Below are positions 11,401 through 18,142 of a DNA stretch of 42,432 nucleotides, piece after piece; position 1 is the first letter of the stretch, and each line of letters begins with the position of its first letter. The notes under the pieces are model-generated. The model was not told the origin of the DNA and ran no database searches. It saw only the letters and a program-made list of their open reading frames with translations. Both the position numbers and the translations under genes were made by a program. The DNA is from Marinilabiliaceae bacterium (lineage in GTDB: Bacteria > Bacteroidota > Bacteroidia > Bacteroidales > Marinilabiliaceae): NCBI GenBank assembly GCA_016342595.1, contig JAEINY010000024.1, positions 1 through 42,432 of the forward strand, written 5' to 3'.

Positions 11401-12535
11401 ACTGCACATCCAGGATAAATGGATTGTTCTGGAGATCAAAGATTCCGGAAAAGGCATTCCACCTGAGAAACTATCACTGATCTTTGAGCGCTTCTACCGC
11501 ATTGACGAGAACAACTCCAAACCCGGTTCGGGTATTGGTCTGGCACTGACCAAACGCCTGGTGGAACAGCACCACGGTAACATTGAAGCGGCAGGGGAAG
11601 TGGGCAAAGGCTCTATTTTCACCGTGCGTATCCCCTTGAACCCGGAGATTTACCATGACGATGAAATCACCGCTGATCCTGAAATAAAAAATGAAGCATT
11701 ACCTGCTCCGCTCATCGACATTGATACCAATATCAATCAAAATATTGAAGATACTGGAAAAGATAAAACAGATACCATTCTATTGGTGGAAGATAACGCG
11801 GAGATCATCCGTTACATTACCGAAAATCTGGAAGAAAAGTACCGTATCCTTTCCGCTGCCAATGGCAAAGATGCCCTGGACTGCATCCTGAAAGAGGAAC
11901 CCACACTGGTAGTCTCGGATGTGATGATGCCGGTGATGGACGGCTTGAGCTTCTGTAAAACCGTGAAGCAAAACGTCAAGACCTGTCACATCCCCATCAT
12001 CCTGTTAACCGCCAAAACATCCGTGGATGATCAAATAGAAGGGCTTCACCTGGGGGCCGACGATTACGTCGCAAAACCTTTTGAGATGAACCTTTTGGAA
12101 GCCAAAATCCAAAATATCATCAAAACCCGGAAACGCCTCAAAGAGCTCTTCTCCCAATCCACCGACATTAAGCCGGAAGCCATCGCCTTTAACAGCCTGG
12201 ATAAAGAGTTTCTGGAGAAAGCCGTGACCATTGTTGAGAAATACCTGGCCGATGCTGAATTCTCCGTCGATCTGTTCGCCCGGGAGATGGGCATGAGTCG
12301 CTCCAATCTGCACCTGAAAATGAAAGCCATAACCGGCGCATCAGCTACTGACTTTATTAAAAAGATACGCTTCAATGAAGCCTTGAAATTACTGGAAGAA
12401 AACCGGTATTCAGTAGCTGAGATCAGTTATATGATAGGCTTTAACTCGCCGTCTTATTTCTCCACCAGCTTTAAAAAACACTTTGGGTATTTACCTACCG
12501 AGCACATTCAAAAAATAAAAAACAGAAACGATTAA
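8465..12535 (+). CDS. Hybrid two-component system (HTCS) sensor-regulator, AraC output
   Basis: One-protein glycan sensor and transcription factor. The periplasmic part is two beta-propellers of Reg_prop repeats (about 30-690; recurring W(I/V)GT motifs followed by G(L)N(R)(Y/F)D) and a Y_Y_Y domain (about 700-780). It is anchored by a signal peptide and one transmembrane segment (about 792-812). The cytoplasmic part has HisKA with phospho-acceptor H848 in NISHEFRTPL, HATPase_c with NLLSNAFKFTPAGG, DSGKGIPP and GSGIGLAL (about 945-1062), a receiver with phospho-acceptor D1152 in VVSDVMMPVMDG and the conserved Lys in ADDYVAKPF (about 1106-1220), and a C-terminal AraC-type double helix-turn-helix (about 1250-1352). 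All catalytic boxes look intact. It probably senses an oligosaccharide from one of the two flanking loci and activates susC and enzyme genes. It is the only regulator gene in the window. Confidence 0.97.
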   Translation: MCSDWLKILMILVLGTAINIKASTQDREILFKNISNTDGLSHSTVFTTIQDSTGYMWFGTQDGLNRYDGYEFTVFRPDLNDSITPSSNYIRSLFLDRKGLLWIGGDKGITRYDEKSNRFENYHLFAQKTGIFITAITQSEDGKLWACSRNGKFFLYQTDTNQFNEIKNINVGEQLDFISALYPVANGLLIGTDDGLFHLDRNSMQIIKIPLTPQNVPVRQIIPAHDQTYWLATEGAGVFHIDASFQPIQHFQHEVFNPNSLCNDNVRSLCFDDLGRLWMGTFIGLSIVDLETNHFTNYYEEFSRPYALTQNSVRSIFKDNNGGMWLGTFFGGIDYYHAANIKFDLLNQNGGKLSLSDNVVSAIKEDPSGNLWILTNDKGLNYWDRKRQTIKVISHDEKNKNSISSNNLKSITFSNSGHILIGTHNSGLNYYDPVSGKNTIYKSTGAQNAISDNSIYALLKDHKNRLWVGTWKGLNRFDETTHTFSHHYIDSKGERLSSDQISYLFEDSRHRIWIGTFNGVNIFYPEKNIFESFKKTPSNDIQLNSNEISCIYEDTKGRIWIGTRQGVHLFDEIERNFISLTTQNGLSNNVIYGILEDDQENLWISTNGGLTSYHTKTKKIRNYGVKDGVQSRQFNNYSFCKTSGGQLLFGGINGITLFDPEKIGATPFNPQVIFTHFQLFNDVIQPKDETGLLQKSINHTSQIQLKHNQNVFSIGFTAINYIEADKITYHFKLDGYDQDWRLAESARSAYYSNLEPGEYTFRVKATSSNSDVEEQETTLKIDVLTPWWSSNIAFTSYLVVLTLLMWLSYQLLKERIRTQNQLKLERLEKHKITEVNQMKLQFFTNISHEFRTPLTLIISPLQKIIERRSSDDWMNRQHETIYKNARRLMNLIDQLMDFRKSELGQLKLNAAPGEMVSFINEIYLSFALAASQNNIIYTFDSKEDKIACYFDRSYLEKITFNLLSNAFKFTPAGGTIGIQLHIQDKWIVLEIKDSGKGIPPEKLSLIFERFYRIDENNSKPGSGIGLALTKRLVEQHHGNIEAAGEVGKGSIFTVRIPLNPEIYHDDEITADPEIKNEALPAPLIDIDTNINQNIEDTGKDKTDTILLVEDNAEIIRYITENLEEKYRILSAANGKDALDCILKEEPTLVVSDVMMPVMDGLSFCKTVKQNVKTCHIPIILLTAKTSVDDQIEGLHLGADDYVAKPFEMNLLEAKIQNIIKTRKRLKELFSQSTDIKPEAIAFNSLDKEFLEKAVTIVEKYLADAEFSVDLFAREMGMSRSNLHLKMKAITGASATDFIKKIRFNEALKLLEENRYSVAEISYMIGFNSPSYFSTSFKKHFGYLPTEHIQKIKNRND

Positions 12536-12633
12536 GGGGGAGCAAATAAAGCTTCTGGTATAAATACCTCATCTTCTTTTAAAGTAAGGCGATATCACAG
12601 TTAGAGATTGATGATTCCCAAAGCACTCACATT

Positions 12634-12840
12634 CAACCCCATTCAGGGTTGTAACGAAATGAGACTTTAACCCCTGGGTTTCACCCAGGGCTATTGACGT
12701 CAAACCACTTCGTGGTTACAAAAGAACAATCCTGGAAGGATTGAATGTGAATAACCACGGGTGAATTGAAAATCAGCGAAGCTAAACCCGTGGAACAAAC
12801 GAGCCAGACACCACAACCCGGAATGGGTTGAATTAATCAA
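12634..12840. repeat. Array of six inverted repeats (hairpins)
   Basis: Six stems in 207 bp, each a perfect pairing: CAACCC/GGGTTG (12634-12639, 12646-12651); CCCTGGGT/ACCCAGGG with a 3-nt loop (12672-12679, 12683-12690); AACCAC/GTGGTT with a TTC loop (12703-12708, 12712-12717); CAATCC/GGATTG (12727-12732, 12738-12743); CCACGGGT/ACCCGTGG with a 23-nt loop (12755-12762, 12786-12793); CAACCC/GGGTTG (12824-12829, 12835-12840). It resembles dispersed intergenic hairpin elements known from environmental bacteria. Confidence 0.85.
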
Positions 12841-12985
12841 CCTTTAACTGTGAAAGAGGCCACTGACTCCTAACTACTGACTACTGACTACTATTATAAA
12901 TCCCCCATCATCCTTCACGTATCATACGCACCACAAAGACTGATTCACCCTAGCCCCTTAATGGTTTCAGGCGTGACTCTGATCT

Positions 12986-13045
12986 TTTCACCACGGTCAA
13001 AGTAAACTTTCACCGTGGTCAAATGTTATTTTCACCGTGGTGAAA
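12986..13045. promoter_or_regulatory. Triad of operator-like pseudo-palindromes upstream of kinase operon
   Basis: Three 16-bp units start at 12986, 13008 and 13030, exactly 22 bp apart: TTTCACCACGGTCAAA, TTTCACCGTGGTCAAA and TTTCACCGTGGTGAAA. Each is nearly self-complementary. Two-helical-turn spacing puts all three on one DNA face. They lie about 340 bp before the kinase start and 255 bp before the putative minus-7 element. Function as operators is inferred. Confidence 0.6.
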
Positions 13046-13299
13046 CATTCCAATCCCCCTTAGGAAAAAGGAAAAGGAACAAGTGGATACTCCTTAAACA
13101 ACCGGTTCATCCGATCAACACACGCTCTTCTTCGCTTCAATATATGCCTGCAAAAAATGAATCACTGACGCAATACCCCCAACTAATTTATAAGGACCGA
13201 CAGGTATCATTCCCCCCATCATTCAACATTATTAATAGCATTTTCAACCAATTTAAAAGTGGATATACTTCATTAAATCAGTAAAAACATCCGCTCCTA

Positions 13300-13307
13300 T
13301 ACTTTTG
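13300..13307 (+). promoter_or_regulatory. Possible Bacteroidota minus-7 promoter element for the kinase-sulfatase operon
   Basis: TACTTTTG matches the TAnnTTTG minus-7 consensus of the Bacteroidota primary sigma factor and lies 78 bp before the kinase ATG. I see no good minus-33 TTTG at the expected distance, so the call is tentative. Confidence 0.4.
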
Positions 13308-13384
13308 TAATGTGGTTTAAAGGATCGATGAATAACACACATTGTATCGCAAACCACCAGATTGATCATTAAAAAAAAGTGAAG

Positions 13385-14347
13385 ATGAAATACGCAATTG
13401 GAATTGACTTAGGGGGCACTAACATTAAGTATGCCCTGGTTGCCGAAGATGCTCAAATTATACAGGAAGCCATCATGCCCACTCAAGCTGACCAAGGCCG
13501 TGAAGTGGTAATTAAAAACATTGAAACGTGCTGTCAAAACCTATTGGATTACGCCCGGGAACATCACTTGGAAGTGCCGGGAATAGGCCTTGGCACACCT
13601 GGTATTATTGATAACGGCCTGGTGCTGGGCGGAGCTGAAAACCTACCCGAATGGGAAAGTTTACCCTTGGGGGGTATCCTCAGCCGTCGCTTAAACCAAG
13701 CTGTTTATGTAGATAATGATGCCAACATGATGGGGCTTGGCGAAGTACGCGCAGGCAATGCACAGGCCATCAGCGATGCCATCTTCATTACGGTGGGAAC
13801 AGGCATTGGGGGCGCCATGGTATTAAATGGTAAATTATACGGTGGCCATCGCAACAGAGGTGCTGAAATGGGGCACATCATTGTCACGCCAAATGGCAAG
13901 ACCTGCGGATGTGGTGCCAAAGGCTGCCTGGAAGCTCATGCCTCCATTCCGGCCCTGATAGAAGATTATACACAACTGCTTCAGGAAACGGATAAGGCCA
14001 TCCCGCAGCCGCTCAATGGCGAGGTGATTGTGGCAGCTTATCACACGGGGCAAGCGGAAGCTGTTCAGGCCTTAAATCAGCATTTTGATTACCTGGCGGC
14101 GGGTATCACCGGCTTCATCAATATTTTCAGTCCTCAAAAAATCATCATTGGTGGCGGCATTTCAGAAGCCGGCCCCTTCTATTTGCAAAATATCACGGAT
14201 CGGGTGAATGCACAGGTGATGAAGGAAACCAGTGTATTTACGCAGATAGAAACGGCTCAGTTGGGTAATAAAGCAGGTATTATGGGAGCGGCAGCCCTGG
14301 TATTTGACCAGCTGGCGGTGGAAAATACACAGCCTTGCAATAACTAA
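13385..14347 (+). CDS. ROK-family sugar kinase (glucokinase-like)
   Basis: Cytoplasmic ATP-dependent kinase that phosphorylates a hexose or N-acetylhexosamine released from imported oligosaccharides. The N-terminal phosphate loop is GIDLGGTNIKYAL. The catalytic region DNDANMMGLGE and the second ATP motif TVGTGIGGAMVLNGK follow. The ROK zinc-binding signature GHIIVTPNGKTCGCGAKGC supplies one His and three Cys ligands, then LEAHAS; a C-terminal IIIGGGIS follows. At about 320 residues it is the usual ROK kinase length. A GTG codon at 13379 is in frame, but the ATG at 13385 puts the phosphate loop at the usual distance, so I prefer it. The sulfatase gene follows after 44 bp, probably in the same operon. 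Sugar specificity cannot be told. A ROK repressor is excluded because there is no N-terminal helix-turn-helix. Confidence 0.93.
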   Translation: MKYAIGIDLGGTNIKYALVAEDAQIIQEAIMPTQADQGREVVIKNIETCCQNLLDYAREHHLEVPGIGLGTPGIIDNGLVLGGAENLPEWESLPLGGILSRRLNQAVYVDNDANMMGLGEVRAGNAQAISDAIFITVGTGIGGAMVLNGKLYGGHRNRGAEMGHIIVTPNGKTCGCGAKGCLEAHASIPALIEDYTQLLQETDKAIPQPLNGEVIVAAYHTGQAEAVQALNQHFDYLAAGITGFINIFSPQKIIIGGGISEAGPFYLQNITDRVNAQVMKETSVFTQIETAQLGNKAGIMGAAALVFDQLAVENTQPCNN

Positions 14348-14391
14348 TCATACAAGCATTCACAGTAATCATCCATCAAACGAATAGATAC

Positions 14392-15918
14392 ATGATACAC
14401 CATTCAATAAAAAGGTTTTTTAAAACAACCGCATTCATCTCATGCTCCGGTCTACTACTACTGGGTGGATGTGCAGAGAAGGAAAAAGCCCAACAACGGC
14501 CTAACTTCATGATATTAATGTCGGACAATCACTGCTGGGATCACCTGGGCTGTTACGGCGACAAAGTGGTACAGACGCCCAATATTGACAAAATCGCCAA
14601 ACAAGGCATCCGCTTTACCAATGCCTTTTGCTCCGCACCTTCGTGCACGCCAGCCCGGGCTTCTATGCTTACCGGACAAGATATCTGGCGGCTGGAAGAG
14701 GGTGCCAACCTGTGGGGTACTTTACCCTCTAAATTTGAAGTCTATCCGGATATTCTGGAAACAGCCGGCTACCTGGTGGGGATACAAGGTAAAGGCTGGG
14801 GGCCTGGTGGCGTGGAAGAGAGTGGCCGGGAACACAATCCGGGTGGCGAACGTTACGACTCCTTTGAGGAATTTTACAATGAGCGTGAGAATGGGCAACC
14901 GTTCTGTTACTGGTTTAGCTCACGTGATCCGCACCGCCCCTTCAAACGTAACGGCGGTAAAAAAGCGGGTATCGATCTTAACAAGATTGTGGTACCACCT
15001 TACTTGCCGGATACGAAAGACGTGAGAAAAGACATTGCCGATTACTACGCCGAGATTCAACATTTCGACAAGGAAGTGGCGGCCTTCATCTCCCTACTTA
15101 AAGAGATGGGACAGTTGGATAATACCATCGTCATTGTGTGTAGTGATAACGGCTGGCAGATGCCACGCGGATTGGCGAATCTATATGATTTCGGCACAAA
15201 AATACCGATGATCATCTCCATGCCGGAGCGTTATAAGGGCGATCGTGTAGTGGACGATTTCATCAGTCTGAACGACCTGGCACCTACCTTCCTGGAACTG
15301 GCTAACCTGGAGATTCCAGGCTATATGAATGCCCAAAGCCTGGTTCCTATCCTGAAATCTCAAAATGAGGGCATCATAGAACCAGCGCGTAATTTCATGG
15401 TCACAGCTCGTGAACGCCATGCCTATGTACGTCAGGATGGTGCTGGTTATGGCGGTCGTGCTTATCGCACCAATGATTACCTCTACATCCGCAATTACGA
15501 TTCGGAGAACTGGCCTGCGGGTGATCCTCCATTGTATGGCGATGTGGATGCCCACATGTTGCAATACCCTTGTCCGACCAAAATGGAATTGCTGGCTAAT
15601 AAAGAGGATGAAAACGTCAAACCCTTATTTGATCTGGCCTTTGCCAAAAGACCGGCTGAGGAGCTGTATGATCTGAAGAACGATCCCTATCAATTGGTGA
15701 ATGTGGCTGATGATGCCAACTATAAAGATGTATTAAACGGCTTGTCGGAACAATTGACAGCACATCTGAAAAAGACCGGTGATCCCCGTGAGTTGGGCGG
15801 TGCCATGAAGTGGTTAAATGCCGACTATTTTGCCGAGCAGGATAAAACGCCAACACCTGGCCAAACGGCTATTGATAAATTAAACCTTGAAGAAGAGTAC
15901 AGCTATATAAATGAATAA
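14392..15918 (+). CDS. Formylglycine-dependent sulfatase (S1), sulfamidase-like, lipoprotein
   Basis: Hydrolyses sulfate groups from a glycan, probably at the periplasmic or outer-membrane face. The 508 residues start with a lipoprotein signal (LLLLGGC, Cys27). The FGly signature is SCTPARASMLTG, with C85 as the residue to be oxidised. The metal site reads SDNH (D45, N46) instead of the common DD. Where most S1 enzymes have GKWHLG, this one has GKGWGPG, and later SSRDPHRPF. This resembles my recollection of the heparan N-sulfatase (SGSH-like) branch, where the second DD Asp and the K-x-H pattern vary. SDNGWQMPRG supplies the late metal ligands. It is encoded 44 bp after the kinase and followed by a strong terminator. 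Together with the lyase at 250-2913 it suggests a sulfated uronic-acid polymer. Whether it cleaves N- or O-sulfate is unknown. Confidence 0.92.
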   Translation: MIHHSIKRFFKTTAFISCSGLLLLGGCAEKEKAQQRPNFMILMSDNHCWDHLGCYGDKVVQTPNIDKIAKQGIRFTNAFCSAPSCTPARASMLTGQDIWRLEEGANLWGTLPSKFEVYPDILETAGYLVGIQGKGWGPGGVEESGREHNPGGERYDSFEEFYNERENGQPFCYWFSSRDPHRPFKRNGGKKAGIDLNKIVVPPYLPDTKDVRKDIADYYAEIQHFDKEVAAFISLLKEMGQLDNTIVIVCSDNGWQMPRGLANLYDFGTKIPMIISMPERYKGDRVVDDFISLNDLAPTFLELANLEIPGYMNAQSLVPILKSQNEGIIEPARNFMVTARERHAYVRQDGAGYGGRAYRTNDYLYIRNYDSENWPAGDPPLYGDVDAHMLQYPCPTKMELLANKEDENVKPLFDLAFAKRPAEELYDLKNDPYQLVNVADDANYKDVLNGLSEQLTAHLKKTGDPRELGGAMKWLNADYFAEQDKTPTPGQTAIDKLNLEEEYSYINE

Positions 15919-16010
15919 TTCGACTCCAAAAATCACTATTCATTTTCATAGACTACTTTCAATTTGGGTTAATAAGGACCGGTGGTTGGAACACAATCAT
16001 CTGTTTATAC

Positions 16011-16038
16011 AAAAAGCGGCTTTCGGGCCGCTTTTTTT
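16011..16038 (+). terminator. Rho-independent terminator of the kinase-sulfatase operon
   Basis: A 10-bp perfect stem, AAAAAGCGGC (16011-16020) and GCCGCTTTTT (16027-16036), with loop TTTCGG, is followed by more T residues to 16038. The A-tract on the other side makes it plausible as a bidirectional terminator for the convergent - strand operon too. Confidence 0.9.
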
Positions 16039-16060
16039 GTGTGTTTTTTTTAAATAAAGT

Positions 16061-16201
16061 GTTACACGGAGAACGCAAAGTTCAGGAAAAGAAAGCGGTC
16101 ACAGAGTCTTTTAAATATCATGAAGAAGATTATTAATACTTTACTGATGAAAACACTCTGTGCCCTTATTGTTTTTGTTTTTCTCCGAAACTCGGTGTAA
16201 C
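16061..16201. repeat. Short element with imperfect terminal inverted repeats, copy 1
   Basis: Begins GTTACACGGAG (16061-16071) and ends CTCGGTGTAAC (16191-16201), which pair with one mismatch. An inner CACAGAGT/ACTCTGTG pair lies inside. The 141-bp element has no coding capacity and resembles 17989-18117; the sulfatase gene lies between the two. Confidence 0.65.
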
Positions 16202-16355
16202 AGTATGGTGAATTATCAAAAAAACAAATCTTGTTTTTTGAACAACACAGCATTAGCATCGTCAGTTAATTTTATAACGAACACTTGGTACTTGAAATTT
16301 AATCAATAACAAACTCCATTCTCTGCGGCTCTGCAGTTGATGATATATGCCTCAT

Positions 16356-17783
16356 CTACTGACCAGCTATCTCTTTCAGCGCTTTCAAGGCCTCCGGATT
16401 CTTAGCACGCACCACCCGGTTTTCAAATAAATCCTCATGAATCCACCAGGTGACTTCATCCCATGCTTGTCCTTCTGTCCACAATGGTTGCATTAAGCCA
16501 CTCTCCCATTGCTCCATACTTTGTTTCATGGCATCCAATTGCTGGGGTTCAGCTGATCTCAAATCGTCTGTTTCGCCCAGATTCTTATCCAGGTTATACA
16601 GGCGATACCCCAGCTTCTCCACGCGAATCATTTTATAATCACCCTTGCGCGTTGCCGCCATTTGATCTTTTCGCCAAAATAGCTGATCATGTGGATTTCC
16701 ATCTTTTTCGCCGGTGAGGTATGGTAACAGACTCACACCATCCAGGGGTTTATCACTTGAAAATTCTTCCCCCGCCACATCCACACTGGTAGCAAAAATA
16801 TCGAGTGAAGAGGATAAGCCATCATAGGTTTTTCCTCCTTCTAATTGAGCCGGCCAATGCATAAAGAACGGTACCCGATGCCCTCCCTCATATTTATTCC
16901 CCTTAAAGCCCTTGAGCGGCAAATTTGAAGATTGATTGTTGTGCGCCCCGCCGTTATCGCTTAAAAAGAAAATCAAGGTATTCTCCAACAAATATTCCTG
17001 CTTCAGCTTATTCACGATGGTGCCTACTGCCCGGTCCAGTGCCCAGGTCATAGCTGCCAATTGCTGACGGGGATGACCGTCGAACAAAGCCAGGTCTGCC
17101 TCTGTAGCTTCCAAGGGTGTATGCACGGCGTTGGGTGCCCAATAGATGAAAAAGGGCTTCTCCTTATTTTGACCGATGAATTCGGCTGTCTTATCCCCCA
17201 AACGATCGGTGAGGTAACCATCAAAAGTGGTGAATTGGTCATTCTCACGGATGGAATGCACCGTTCCTTCCCGGTCTTGCTTATCATTGGAAAAGTAACT
17301 GCGTCCACCGGCTAAGAAACCCCAGAAATAGTCGAACCCACGGGCATTGGGTCGATAAGCTGGTCCATCACCCAAATGCCATTTTCCGAAAGCAGCAGTG
17401 GTATAACCGGCCTCTTTCAGGACATTGGCAATGGTGCGTTCATTCAAATCAATGCCTGTATATTCATGCGAGGGATTACATTCGAATCCAAAGCGCTGCT
17501 GATAGCGCCCTACCATGATACCAGCCCGGCTGGGGCCACAAACAGAAGCCGATACATGGGCATCGGTGAAACGCACTCCGGCAGTTGCTAGTTTATCAAT
17601 GTTTGGAGATTTCAGGTCCTTACTGCCTGCAAAACCAAAATCGGCATATCCGGCGTCATCCACCAACATCACGATGATATTGGGTTTGGAGCTTTCAGCC
17701 CAAGTGGTTTTGGAAGGCTGGCAACCGAAAGCTGTTAAAAGCAACGGAGATATAAAAAGTGCTTGTTTTAATTTCATAATCAA
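16356..17783 (-). CDS. Formylglycine-dependent sulfatase (S1), lipoprotein; last gene of right locus
   Basis: Removes sulfate esters from the glycan or its oligosaccharides. The 475 residues carry a lipoprotein signal (LLLTAFGC, Cys21) and an early metal motif VDDAGYADFGFAG. The FGly signature is SVCGPSRAGIMVGRYQQRFG with C82. The catalytic GKWHLGDG and a late metal motif FLSDNGGAHNNQ follow. An in-frame second ATG lies two codons in; either start leaves the signal intact. The active-site neighbourhood (CGPSRAGIM.GRYQ.RFGF..NP) is strikingly like the sulfatase half of the fusion at 20948-23173, so the two are probably one S1 subfamily. It is separated from the GH43 gene by 359 bp containing repeats, so it may be transcribed partly independently. 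Position of the sulfate removed is unknown. Confidence 0.94.
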   Translation of the reverse strand: MIMKLKQALFISPLLLTAFGCQPSKTTWAESSKPNIIVMLVDDAGYADFGFAGSKDLKSPNIDKLATAGVRFTDAHVSASVCGPSRAGIMVGRYQQRFGFECNPSHEYTGIDLNERTIANVLKEAGYTTAAFGKWHLGDGPAYRPNARGFDYFWGFLAGGRSYFSNDKQDREGTVHSIRENDQFTTFDGYLTDRLGDKTAEFIGQNKEKPFFIYWAPNAVHTPLEATEADLALFDGHPRQQLAAMTWALDRAVGTIVNKLKQEYLLENTLIFFLSDNGGAHNNQSSNLPLKGFKGNKYEGGHRVPFFMHWPAQLEGGKTYDGLSSSLDIFATSVDVAGEEFSSDKPLDGVSLLPYLTGEKDGNPHDQLFWRKDQMAATRKGDYKMIRVEKLGYRLYNLDKNLGETDDLRSAEPQQLDAMKQSMEQWESGLMQPLWTEGQAWDEVTWWIHEDLFENRVVRAKNPEALKALKEIAGQ

Positions 17784-17935
17784 AAATAATTTTAATTTTT
17801 AACGATACCCCTAAAAATGCCTCTCTTAAGCTTCATTTGCTGTTGAGTTCATTCGAATGGGAGCACTTGCGAGTAGCCAGTTCACAAATTAATATTTTAT
17901 AATTAAATAATGTACACCTCGGTTGAGCGAAGCGA

Positions 17936-17976
17936 AACAATCTTTGTGGCCCGATAGTTATCCGGGCTAAATTGTT
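17936..17976. repeat. Hairpin element with CTTTGTGGCCCGATAG word
   Basis: Outer arms AACAAT (17936-17941) and ATTGTT (17971-17976) enclose GCCCGATA and TATCCGGGC, which pair with one bulged base. The 16-mer at 17942-17957 is identical to 155-170, so the word is dispersed in this genome. Confidence 0.6.
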
Positions 17977-17988
17977 CTGCATGTATAA

Positions 17989-18117
17989 GTTACACGGAGC
18001 ACACTGAGGCAAAAAGCATAAGGCAGTTCACAAAGGATTATTATATCATAAATTCAGCCTAATATAAGATATTCTCTCCGTGTCCCTCTGTGTTTTCTTC
18101 GTGCAACTCTGTGTAAC
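17989..18117. repeat. Short element with imperfect terminal inverted repeats, copy 2
   Basis: Starts GTTACACGGAG (17989-17999), identical to the start of 16061-16201, and ends CTCTGTGTAAC (18107-18117), which pairs with the start with one mismatch. It is 129 bp, non-coding, in the same orientation as copy 1. Confidence 0.65.
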
Positions 18118-18142
18118 TATTATTGTTTGAACGCACTACTAG

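Larger units (their letters stand above)
12536..13384. other. 850-bp intergenic region between HTCS and kinase operon
   Basis: No credible gene. From left to right it holds a six-hairpin array (12634-12840), a short CTACTGA heptamer tract (about 12874-12892), three 22-bp-spaced pseudo-palindromes (12986-13045), and a likely promoter element (13300-13307). Confidence 0.75.
15919..16355. other. Intergenic region between convergent operons
   Basis: 437 bp between the + strand sulfatase and the - strand sulfatase. It holds the strong terminator (16011-16038) and a repeat with imperfect inverted ends (16061-16201). No gene is seen. Confidence 0.7.
17784..18142. other. Intergenic region with repeats between GH43 and the last sulfatase
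   Basis: 359 bp with no gene. It holds a bulged hairpin element (17936-17976) and the second terminal-inverted-repeat element (17989-18117). Confidence 0.65.

Noticed and set aside
12634-12840. Possible CRISPR array
   Set aside because: Units are different hairpins of different lengths, not identical repeats with unique spacers, and no cas genes are near.
13015-13284. 89-codon + strand frame between HTCS and kinase
   Set aside because: It overlaps the operator-like triad, has no recognisable domain, signal or ribosome site, and its residues look like translated intergenic DNA.
16061-18117. A composite transposon around the sulfatase gene
   Set aside because: No transposase is encoded, no target-site duplication is evident, and the flanking elements are only 129-141 bp; kept as a repeat observation.
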